Of a stretch of 64,000 bases of DNA, positions 53,457 through 64,000 are shown in pieces (positions within the stretch are counted from its first letter, which is position 1; each line of letters begins with the position of its first letter). This stretch comes from Fistularia commersonii (lineage: Eukaryota; Chordata; Actinopteri; Syngnathiformes; Fistulariidae), in the NCBI GenBank assembly GCA_037954325.1, contig JBBMNZ010000084.1:124001-188000 (forward strand). Reading direction: 5' to 3'. A program made the translations under genes and the position numbers. The notes below the pieces were generated by a model. It saw only the letters and a program-made list of their open reading frames with translations, ran no database searches and was not told the origin of the DNA.

Positions 53457-56400
53457 TTGAACCTGTGAAGGGATTACACTAGATTTGACATATATTGTGC
53501 AGAATCATGTCCAAAACAACATATTTCAATAGCAGAAACCAGCTTGATGAAATTCAAAAGTTATTGCCACTCCTAATCAAAAACGCTCCAACTCTGTGAG
53601 ATAAGCATTTTTTGACCCTATGGCTATATCTTTTAAACTTGTAGCTGGATTACACTGAATTTGACATATATTGTGCAGAATCATGTCCTAAACAACATAT
53701 TTCAATAGCAGAAACCAGCTTGATGAAATTCAAAAGTTATTGCCACTCCTAATCAAAAACGCTCCAACTCGGTGAGATAAGCACTTTTTGAACGAATGGC
53801 TATATCTTTTGAACCTGTGAAGGGATTACAATAGTTTTGACATATATTGTGCAGAATCATGTCCTAAACAACATATTTAAACAGCAGAAACCAGCTTGAT
53901 GAAATTCAAAAGTTATTGCCACTCCTAATCAAAAACGCTCCAACTCGATGAGATAAGCATTTTTTGACCCTATGGCTATATCTTTTAAACTTGTCGCTGG
54001 ATTACACTGAATTTGACATATATTGTGCAGAATCACGTCCTAAACAACATATTTCAATAGCAGAAACCAGCTTGATGAAATTCAAAAGTTATTGCCACTC
54101 CTAATCAAAAACGCTCCAACTCAGGGAGATAAGCAATTTTTGACCCTATGGCTATATCTCTTAAACTTGTAGCTGGATTACACTGAATTTGACATATATT
54201 ATGCAGAATCATGTCCTAAACAACATATTTCAATAGCAGAAACCTGCTTGATGAAATTCAAAAGTTATTGCCACTCATAATCAAAAACGCTCCATCTCGG
54301 TGAGATAAGCATTTTTTGACCCTATTGCTATATCTTTTGAACCTGTGAAGGGATTACACTAGTTTTGACATATATTGTGCAGAATCATGTCCTAAACAAC
54401 ATATTTCAATAGCAGAAACCAGCTTGATGAAATTCAAAAGTTATTGCCACTCCTAATCAAAAACGCTCCAACTCGGTGAGATAAGCACTTTTTGAACGAA
54501 TGGCTATATCTTTTGAACCTGTGAAGGGATTACACTAGTTTTGACATATATTGTGCAGAATCATGTCCTAAACAACATATTTCAATAGCAGAAACCAGCT
54601 TGATGAAATTCAAAAGTTATTGCCACTCCTAATCAAAAACGCTCCAACTCGGTGAGATAAGCACTTTTTGAACGAATGGCTATATCTTTTGAACCTGTGA
54701 AGGGATTACACTAGTTTTGACATATATTATGCAGAATCATGTCCTAAACAACATATTTCAATAGCAGAAACCAGCTTGATGAAATTCAAAAGTTATTGCC
54801 ACTCCTAATCAAAAACGCTCCAACTCGGTGAGATAAGCATTTTTTGACCCTATGGCTATATCTTTTAAACTTGTAGCTGGATTACACTCAATTTGACATA
54901 TATCGTGCAGAATCATGTCCTAAACAACATATTTCAATAGCAGAAACCAGCTTGATGAAATTCAAAAGTTATTGCCACTCCTAATCAAAAATGCTCCAAC
55001 TAGGGGAGATAAGCAATTTTTGACCCTATGGCTATATCTTTTAAACTTGTAGATGGATTACACTGAATTTTACATATATTATGCAGAATCATGTCCTAAA
55101 CAACATATTTCAATAGCAGAAACCACCTTGATGAAATTCAAAAGTTATTGCCACTCCTAATCAAAAACGCTCCAACTCGGTGAGATAAGCATTTTTTGAC
55201 CCTATGGCTATATCTTTTAAACTTGTAGCTGGATTACACTGAATTTGACATATATTGTGCAGAATCATGTCCTAAACAACATATTTCAATAGCAGAAACC
55301 AGCTTGATGAAATTCAAAAGTTATTGCCACTCCTAATCAAAAACGCTCCAACTCGGTGAGATAAGCACTTTTTGAACGAATGGCTATATCTTTTAAACCT
55401 GTGAAGGGATTACACTAGATTTGACATATATTGTGCAGAATCATGTCCTAAACAACATATTTCAATAGCAGAAACCAGCTTGATGAAATTCAAAAGTTAT
55501 TGCCACTCCTAATCAAAAACGCTCCAACTCTGTGAGATAAGCATTTTTTGACCCTATGGCTATATCTTTTAAACTTGTAGCTGGATTACACTGAATTTGA
55601 CATATATTGTGCAGAATCATGTCCTAAAAAACATATTTCAATAGCAGAAACCACCTTGATGAAATTCAAAAGTTATTGCCACTCCTAATCAAAAACGCTC
55701 CAACTCGGTGAGATATGCACTTTTTGAACGAATGGCTATATCTTTTGAACCTGTGAAGGGATTACACTAGTTTTGACATATATTGTGCAGAATCATGTCC
55801 TAAACAACATATTTCAATAGCAGAAACCAGCTTGATGAAATTCAAGAGTTATTGCCACTCCTAATCAAAAACGCTCCAACTCGATGAGATAAGCATTTTT
55901 TGACCCTATGGCTATATCTTTTAAACTTGTAGCTGGATTACACTGAATTTGACATATATTGTGCAGAATCACGTCCTAAACAACATATTTCAATAGCAGA
56001 AACTAGCTTGATGAAATTCAAAAGTTATTGCCACTCCTAATCAAAAACGCTCCAACTCTGTGAGATAAGCATTTTTTGACCCTATGGCTATATCTTTTAA
56101 ACTTGTAGCTGGATTACACTGAATTTGACATATATTGTGCAGAATCATGTCCTAAACAACATATTTCAATAGCAGAAACCAGCTTGATGAAATTCAAAAG
56201 TTATTGCCACTCCTAATCAAAAACGCTCCAACTCGGTGAGATAAGCATTTTTTGACCCTATGGCTATATCTTTTAAACTTGTAGCTGGATTACACTGAAT
56301 TTGACATATATTGTGCAGAATCATGTCCTAAACAACATATTTCAATAGCAGAAACCAGCTTGATGAAATTCAAAAGTTATTGCCACTCCTAATCAAAAAC

Positions 56401-58750
56401 GCTCCAACTCGGTGAGATAAGCACTTTTTGAACGAATGGCTATATCTTTTGAACCTGTGAAGGGATTACAATAGTTTTGACATATATTGTGCAGAATCAT
56501 GTCCTAAACAACATATTTCAACAGCAGAAACCAGCTTGATGAAATTCAAAAGTTATTGCCACTCCTAATCAAAAACGCTCCAACTCGATGAGATAAGCAT
56601 TTTTTGACCCTATGGCTATATCTTTTAAACTTGTAGCTGGATTACACTGAATTTGACATATATTGTGCAGAATCACGTCCTAAACAACATATTTCAATAG
56701 CAGAAACCAGCTTGATGAAATTCAAAAGTTATTGCCACTCCTAATCAAAAACGCTCCAACTCGGGGAGATAAGCAATTTTTGACCCTATGGCTATATCTC
56801 TTAAACTTGTAGCTGGATTACACTGAATTTGACATATATTATGCAGAATCATGTCCTAAACAACATATTTCAATAGCAGAAACCTGCTTGATGATATTCA
56901 AAAGTTATTGCCACTCATAATCAAAAACGCTCCATCTCGGTGAGATAAGCATTTTTTGACCCTATGGCTATATCTTTTGAACCTGTGAAGGGATTACACT
57001 AGTTTTGACATATATTGTGCAGAATCATGTCCTAAACAACATATTTCAATAGCAGAAACCAGCTTGATGAAATTCAAAAGTTATTGCCACTCCTAATCAA
57101 AAACGCTCCAACTCGGTGAGATAAGCACTTTTTGAACGAATGGCTATATCTTTTGAACCTGTGAAGGGATTACACTAGTTTTGACATATATTATGCAGAA
57201 TCATGTCCTAAACAACATATTTCAATAGCAGAAACCAGCTTGATGAAATTCAAAAGTTATTGCCACTCCTAATCAAAAACGCTCCAACTCGGTGAGATAA
57301 GCATTTTTTGACCCTATGGCTATATCTTTTAAACTTGTAGCTGGATTACACTCAATTTGACATATATCGTGCAGAATCATGTCCTAAACAACATATTTCA
57401 ATAGCAGAAACCAGCTTGATGAAATTCAAAAGTTATTGCCACTCCTAATCAAAAATGCTCCAACAAGGGGAGATAAGCAATTTTTGACCCTATGGCTATA
57501 TCTTTTAAACTTGTAGCTGGATTACACTGAATTTGACATATATTATGCAGAATTAAGTCCTAAACAACATATTTCAATAGCAGAAACCACCTTGATGAAA
57601 TTCAAAAGTTATTGCCACTCCTAATCAAAAACGCTCCAACTCGGTGAGATAAGCATTTTTTGACCCTATGGCTATATCTTTTAAACTTGTAGCTGGATTA
57701 CACTGAATTTGACATATATTGTGCAGAATCATGTCCTAAACAACATATTTCAATAGCAGAAACCAGCTTGATGAAATTCAAAAGTTATTGCCACTCCTAA
57801 TCAAAAACGCTCCAACTCGGTGAGATAAGCACTTTTTGATCGAATGGCTATATCTTTTGAACCTGTGAAGGGATTACACTAGATTTGACATATATTGTGC
57901 AGAATCATGTCCTAAACAACATATTTCAATAGCAGAAACCAGCTTGATGAAATTCAAAAGTTATTGCCACTCCTAATCAAAAACGCTCCAACTCTGTGAG
58001 ATAAGCATTTTTTGACCCTATGGCTATATCTTTTAAACTTGTAGCTGGATTACACTGAATTTGACATATATTGTGCAGAATCATGTCCTAAACAACATAT
58101 TTCAATAGCAGAAACCAGCTTGATGAAATTCAAAAGTTATTGCCACTCCTAATCAAAAACGCTCCAACTCGGTGAGATAAGCACTTTTTGAACGAATGGC
58201 TATATCTTTTGAACCTGTGAAGGGATTACAATAGTTTTGACATATATTGTGCAGAATCATGTCCTAAACAACATATTTAAACAGCAGAAACCAGCTTGAT
58301 GAAATTCAAAAGTTATTGCCACTCCTAATCAAAAACGCTCCAACTCGATGAGATAAGCATTTTTTGACCCTATGGCTATATCTTTTAAACTTGTCGCTGG
58401 ATTACACTGAATTTGACATATATTGTGCAGAATCACGTCCTAAACAACATATTTCAATAGCAGAAACCAGCTTGATGAAATTCAAAAGTTATTGCCACTC
58501 CTAATCAAAAACGCTCCAACTCAGGGAGATAAGCAATTTTTGACCCTATGGCTATATCTCTTAAACTTGTAGCTGGATTACACTGAATTTGACATATATT
58601 ATGCAGAATCATGTCCTAAACAACATATTTCAATAGCAGAAACCTGCTTGATGAAATTCAAAAGTTATTGCCACTCATAATCAAAAACGCTCCATCTCGG
58701 TGAGATAAGCATTTTTTGACCCTATTGCTATATCTTTTGAACCTGTGAAG
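51480..58750 (+). repeat. 25-monomer (4400-bp) duplication
   Basis: Segment about 51480-54350 recurs at about 55880-58750. Markers at exactly 4400 bp are 'aactagcttg' 51601/56001, 'acaatagtt' near 52068/56468, 'cttgatgata' 52487/56887, 'caacaagg' 53061/57461, 'ttgatcgaat' near 53438/57838, 'tatttaaacag' near 53874/58274, 'ttgtcgctgg' near 53991/58391 and 'ccctattgct' near 54320/58720. One difference is 'actctgtgag' against 'actcgatgag' (near 52183/56583). The left copy itself contains the right half of the 16-monomer duplication. Confidence 0.88.
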
Positions 58751-60110
58751 GGATTACAATAGTTTTGACATATATTGTGCAGAATCATGTCCTAAACAAC
58801 ATATTTAAACAGCAGAAACCAGCTTGATGAAATTCAAAAGTTATTGCCACTCCTAATCAAAAACGCTCCAACTCGGTGAGATAAGCACTTTTTGAACGAA
58901 TGGCTATATCTTTTGAACCTGTGAAGGGATTACACTAGTTTTGACATATATTATGCAGAATCATGTCCTAAACAACATATTTCAATAGCAGAAACCAGCT
59001 TGATGAAATTCAAAAGTTATTGCCACTCCTAATCAAAAACGCTCCAACTCGGTGAGATAAGCATTTTTTGACCCTATGGCTATATCTTTTAAACTTGTAG
59101 CTGGATTACACTCAATTTGACATATATCGTGCAGAATCATGTCCTAAACAACATATTTCAATAGCAGAAACCAGCTTGATGAAATTCAAAAGTTATTGCC
59201 ACTCCTAATCAAAAATGCTCCAACTAGGGGAGATAAGCAATTTTTGACCCTATGGCTATATCTTTTAAACTTGTAGATGGATTACACTGAATTTTACATA
59301 TATTATGCAGAATCATGTCCTAAACAACATATTTCAATAGCAGAAACCACCTTGATGAAATTCAAAAGTTATTGCCACTCCTAATCAAAAACGCTCCAAC
59401 TCGGTGAGATAAGCATTTTTTGACCCTATGGCTATATCTTTTAAACTTGTAGCTGGATTACACTGAATTTGACATATATTGTGCAGAATCATGTCCTAAA
59501 CAACATATTTCAATAGCAGAAACCAGCTTGATGAAATTCAAAAGTTATTGCCACTCCTAATCAAAAACGCTCCAACTCGGTGAGATAAGCACTTTTTGAA
59601 CGAATGGCTATATCTTTTAAACCTGTGAAGGGATTACACTAGATTTGACATATATTGTGCAGAATCATGTCCTAAACAACATATTTCAATAGCAGAAACC
59701 AGCTTGATGAAATTCAAAAGTTATTGCCACTCCTAATCAAAAACGCTCCAACTCTGTGAGATAAGCATTTTTTGACCCTATGGCTATATCTTTTAAACTT
59801 GTAGCTGGATTACACTGAATTTGACATATATTGTGCAGAATCATGTCCTAAAAAACATATTTCAATAGCAGAAACCACCTTGATGAAATTCAAAAGTTAT
59901 TGCCACTCCTAATCAAAAACGCTCCAACTCGGTGAGATATGCACTTTTTGAACGAATGGCTATATCTTTTGAACCTGTGAAGGGATTACACTAGTTTTGA
60001 CATATATTGTGCAGAATCATGTCCTAAACAACATATTTCAATAGCAGAAACCAGCTTGATGAAATTCAAGAGTTATTGCCACTCCTAATCAAAAACGCTC
60101 CAACTCGGTG
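54596..60110 (+). repeat. 24-monomer (4224-bp) register continuing the previous block
   Basis: Right of about 58.82 kb the match to the 54.6 kb region continues, but at 4224 bp, one monomer less: 'agatggatta' 55051/59275, 'gaattttacat' near 55065/59289, 'agatatgcac' 55711/59935 and 'caagagtt' 55843/60067. So the same source block was copied with one C monomer missing or replaced at the junction at 58.73-58.94 kb. Confidence 0.85.
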
Positions 60111-63100
60111 AGATAAGCATTTTTTGACCCTATGGCTATATCTTTTAAACTTGTAGCTGGATTACACTCAATTTGACATATATCGTGCAGAATCATGTCC
60201 TAAACAACATATTTCAATAGCAGAAACCAGCTTGATGAAATTCAAAAGTTATTGCCACTCCTAATCAAAAATGCTCCAACTAGGGGAGATAAGCAATTTT
60301 TGACCCTATGGCTATATCTTTTAAACTTGTAGCTGGATTACACTGAATTTGACATATATTATGCAGAATTAAGTCCTGAACAACATATTTCAATAGCAGA
60401 AACCACCTTGATGAAATTCAAAAGTTATTGCCACTCCTAATCAAAAACGCTCCAACTCGGTGAGATAAGCATTTTTTGAACGAATGGCTATATCTTTTGA
60501 ACCTGTGAAGGGATTACACTAGTTTTGACATATATTGTGCAGAATCATGTCCTAAACAACATATTTCAACAGCAGAAACCAGCTTGATGAAATTCAAAAG
60601 TTATTGCCACTCCTAATCAAAAACGCTCCAACTCGGTGAGATAAGCATTTTTTGACCCTATGGCTATATCTTTTAAACTTGTAGCTGGATTACACTGAAT
60701 TTGACATATATTGTGCAGAATCACGTCCTAAACAACATATTTCAACAGCAGAAACCAGCTTGATGAAATTCAAAAGTTATTGCCACTCCTAATCAAAAAC
60801 GCTCCAACTCGGTGAGATAAGCATTTTTTGACCCTATGGCTATATCTTTTAAACTTGTAGCTGGATTACACTGAATTTGACATATATTGTGCAGAATCAC
60901 GTCCTAAACAACACATTTCAATAGCAGAAACCACCTTGATGAAATTCAAAAGTTATTGCCACTCCTAATCAAAAACGCTCCAACTCGGTGAGATAAGCAC
61001 TTTTTGAACGAATGGCTATATCTTTTGAACCTGTGAAGGGATTACACTAGTTTTGACATATATTGTGCAGAATCATGTCCTAAACAACATATTTCAATAG
61101 CAGAAACCAGCTTGATGAAATTCAAAAGTTATTGCCACTCCTAATCAAAAACGCTCCAACTCTGTGAGATAAGCATTTTTTGACCCTATGGCTATATCTT
61201 TTAAACTTGTAGCTGGATTACACTAGTTTTGACATATATTGTGCAGAATCATGTCCTAAAAAACATATTTCAATAGCAGAAACCACCTTGATGAAATTCA
61301 AAAGTTATTGCCACTCCTAATCAAAAACGCTCCAACTCGGTGAGATATGCACTTTTTGAACGAATGGCTATATCTTTTGAACCTGTGAAGGGATTACACT
61401 AGTTTTGACATATATTGTGCAGAATCATGTCCTAAACAACATATTTCAATAGCAGAAACCAGCTTGATGAAATTCAAAAGTTATTGCCACTCCTAATCAA
61501 AAACGCTCCAACTCGGTGAGATAAGCACTTTTTGAACGAATGGCTATATCTTTTGAACCTGTGAAGGGATTACACTAGTTTTGACATATATTATGCAGAA
61601 TCATGTCCTAAACAACATATTTCAATAGCAGAAACCAGCTTGATGAAATTCAAAAGTTATTGCCACTCCTAATCAAAAACGCTCCAACTCGGTGAGATAA
61701 GCATTTTTTGACCCTATGGCTATATCTTTTAAACTTGTAGCTGGATTACACTCAATTTGACATATATCGTGCAGAATCATGTCCTAAACAACATATTTCA
61801 ATAGCAGAAACCAGCTTGATGAAATTCAAAAGTTATTGCCACTCCTAATCAAAAATGCTCCAACTTGGGGAGATAAGCAATTTTTGACCCTATGGCTATA
61901 TCTTTTAAACTTGTAGATGGATTACACTGAATTTTACATATATTATGCAGAATCATGTCCTAAACAACATATTTCAATAGCAGAAACCACCTTGATGAAA
62001 TTCAAAAGTTATTGCCACTCCTAATCAAAAACGCTCCAACTCGGTGAGATAAGCATTTTTTGACCCTATGGCTATATCTTTTAAACTTGTAGCTGGATTA
62101 CACTGAATTTGACATATATTGTGCAGAATCATGTCCTAAACAACATATTTCAATAGCAGAAACCAGCTTGATGAAATTCAAAAGTTATTGCCACTCCTAA
62201 TCAAAAACGCTCCAACTCGGTGAGATAAGCACTTTTTGAACGAATGGCTATATCTTTTAAACCTGTGAAGGGATTACACTAGATTTGACATATATTGTGC
62301 AGAATCATGTCCTAAACAACATATTTCAATAGCAGAAACCAGCTTGATGAAATTCAAAAGTTATTGCCACTCCTAATCAAAAACGCTCCAACTCTGTGAG
62401 ATAAGCATTTTTTGACCCTATGGCTATATCTTTTAAACTTGTAGCTGGATTACACTGAATTTGACATATATTGTGCAGAATCATGTCCTAAAAAACATAT
62501 TTCAATAGCAGAAACCACCTTGATGAAATTCAAAAGTTATTGCCACTCCTAATCAAAAACGCTCCAACTCGGTGAGATATGCACTTTTTGAACGAATGGC
62601 TATATCTTTTGAACCTGTGAAGGGATTACACTAGTTTTGACATATATTGTGCAGAATCATGTCCTAAACAACATATTTCAATAGCAGAAACCAGCTTGAT
62701 GAAATTCAAGAGTTATTGCCACTCCTAATCAAAAACGCTCCAACTCGGTGAGATAAGCATTTTTTGACCCTATGGCTATATCTTTTAAACTTGTAGCTGG
62801 ATTACACTCAATTTGACATATATCGTGCAGAATCATGTCCTAAACAACATATTTCAATAGCAGAAACCAGCTTGATGAAATTCAAAAGTTATTGCCACTC
62901 CTAATCAAAAATGCTCCAACTAGGGGAGATAAGCAATTTTTGACCCTATGGCTATATCTTTTAAACTTGTAGCTGGATTACACTGAATTTGACATATATT
63001 ATGCAGAATTAAGTCCTGAACAACATATTTCAATAGCAGAAACCACCTTGATGAAATTCAAAAGTTATTGCCACTCCTAATCAAAAACGCTCCAACTCGG

Positions 63101-64000
63101 TGAGATAAGCATTTTTTGAACGAATGGCTATATCTTTTGAACCTGTGAAGGGATTACACTAGTTTTGACATATATTGTGCAGAATCATGTCCTAAACAAC
63201 ATATTTCAACAGCAGAAACCAGCTTGATGAAATTCAAAAGTTATTGCCACTCCTAATCAAAAACGCTCCAACTCGGTGAGATAAGCATTTTTTGACCCTA
63301 TGGCTATATCTTTTAAACTTGTAGCTGGATTACACTGAATTTGACATATATTGTGCAGAATCACGTCCTAAACAACATATTTCAACAGCAGAAACCAGCT
63401 TGATGAAATTCAAAAGTTATTGCCACTCCTAATCAAAAACGCTCCAACTCGGTGAGATAAGCATTTTTTGACCCTATGGCTATATCTTTTAAACTTGTAG
63501 CTGGATTACACTGAATTTGACATATATTGTGCAGAATCACGTCCTAAACAACACATTTCAATAGCAGAAACCACCTTGATGAAATTCAAAAGTTATTGCC
63601 ACTCCTAATCAAAAACGCTCCAACTCGGTGAGATAAGCATTTTTTGACCCTATGGCTATATCTTTTAAACTTGTAGCTGGATTACACTGAATTTGACATA
63701 TATTGTGCAGAATCATGTCCTAAACAACATATTTCAATAGCAGAAACCAGCTTGATGAAATTCAAAAGTTATTGCCACTCCTAATCAAAAACGCTCCAAC
63801 TCTGTGAGATAAGCATTTTTTGACCCTATGGCTATATCTTTTAAACTTGTAGCTGGATTACACTGAATTTGACATATATTGTGCAGAATCATGTCCTAAA
63901 AAACATATTTCAATAGCAGAAACCACCTTGATGAAATTCAAAAGTTATTGCCACTCCTAATCAAAAACGCTCCAACTCGGTGAGATATGCACTTTTTGAA
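58815..64000 (+). repeat. 15-monomer (2640-bp) tandem duplication, right copy runs off the window
   Basis: The left unit is about 58815-61450 and the right unit about 61455 to beyond 64000. Markers at 2640 bp are 'agatggatta' 59275/61915, 'agatatgcac' 59935/62575 and 61343/63983, 'aagtcctgaac' near 60371/63011, 'cggtgagataagcat' before gaacgaat near 60465/63105, and 'aacacatttc' near 60911/63551. Differences are 'ctagggg' against 'cttgggg' (near 59224/61864), and C-type sequence near 60998-61055 and at 61225 where the right copy is A-type. Confidence 0.9.
63916..64000 (+). repeat. Partial terminal monomer
   Basis: This is the left 85 bp of a monomer carrying 'aaccacctt' and the 'gagatatgcac' variant, cut by the window end. 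The array shows no decay or change of register here, so it almost certainly continues to the right. The same holds at position 1, which happens to coincide with a monomer boundary in my phasing. Confidence 0.95.

Larger units (their letters stand above)
1..64000 (+). repeat. 176-bp tandem satellite array, 363 complete monomers plus one partial
   Basis: The motif GCAGAAAC recurs at 1, 177, 354, 530 and onward to 63740 and 63916, nearly always 176 bp apart and always in the same orientation, so the array fills the window without a gap. The monomer I counted has 61 G+C in 176 (about 35% GC). Its length suits one nucleosome plus linker, as in many centromeric satellites. The indels I found are +1 at 225, -1 at 3755, 3932 and 4810, +1 at 6910, -1 at 9737, 9912 and 10790, +1 at 13069, the 13.55-16.62 kb cluster, -1 at 18560, 18732 and 25950, and +9 at 37924. 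They sum to the observed net +27. A centromeric or pericentromeric origin is inference; no flanking DNA is visible. The species and the named satellite family cannot be fixed from sequence alone. Confidence 0.98.

Noticed and set aside
1..64000. CRISPR array, because of regular direct repeats
   Set aside because: The repeats abut directly at 176 bp with no unique spacers, the unit is far longer than a CRISPR repeat, and there are no cas genes.
1..64000. Transposon or LTR fragments inside the array
   Set aside because: I found no stretch that departs from the 176-bp register beyond the small indels listed, so there is no room for an element, target-site duplication or terminal repeat.
1..64000. 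Identification as the honeybee AluI 176-bp family or Brassica CentBr
   Set aside because: The unit length matches, but I cannot recall either sequence well enough to compare. Class A monomers have two AluI sites (fragments of about 102 and 74 bp), so a simple 176-bp AluI ladder would come only from class C. A database search would decide.

Overview
The whole window is one uninterrupted tandem satellite array. From the first base to the last it consists of head-to-tail copies, all in the same orientation, of a monomer whose usual length is exactly 176 bp (about 65% A+T in the consensus I counted). Phasing on the motif GCAGAAAC, I count 363 complete monomers (positions 1-63915) and a partial 364th (63916-64000). 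My indel inventory closes: the 363rd monomer starts at 63740, where a pure 176-bp ladder would predict 63713. The net excess of 27 bp is fully explained by the individual indels listed below. I see no gene, RNA gene, transposon, telomere repeat, CRISPR array or unique sequence. The one longer open frame (43004-43192) is a chance by-product of two substitutions.

Such an array points to a eukaryotic nuclear chromosome, most likely a centromeric or pericentromeric region (possibly subtelomeric heterochromatin). The monomer is nucleosome-sized and copies are homogenised. Only long-read assembly could span it. I cannot name the species. Satellites of about 176 bp are known in unrelated lineages (from memory, Brassica centromeric CentBr and the honeybee AluI family), and length alone decides nothing. 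CpG-to-TpG/CpA variant pairs hint at a host with germline cytosine methylation.

The monomers are mosaics of a few alternative segments, not discrete families. Position 62-67 reads cggtga, cgggga, ctgtga or cgatga. Position 74-90 has a 'gcattttttgaccctat', 'gcactttttgaacgaat' or 'gcaatttttgaccctat' version. Position 98-130 has a 'cttttaaac..tagctgg..actgaatt', a 'ctcttaaac..' or a 'cttttgaac..gaaggg..actagttt' version. I call the commonest combinations A, B, C, D and E. Positions about 14-57 are nearly invariant.

Above the monomer level the array consists of nested segmental duplications whose lengths are whole numbers of monomers. In 1-19 kb, blocks recur at spacings of about 33-38 monomers (5806, 5982, 6158 and 6686 bp) and again at 50 monomers. 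In 20-36 kb a 13-monomer (2288-bp) period recurs, including an apparently identical tandem pair at about 28.2-32.8 kb. Three-monomer (528-bp) tandem duplications sit at about 36.5 and 43.8 kb. In 45-64 kb, duplications of 23, 14, 16, 25, 24 and 15 monomers overlap, the last running off the right end. Unequal exchange and gene conversion explain this, and several junctions can be placed within one monomer.

An unusual cluster of small insertions lies at 13.55-16.62 kb and may reflect assembly quality. I found no evidence of a new gene-encoded system; the interest is the array's architecture.
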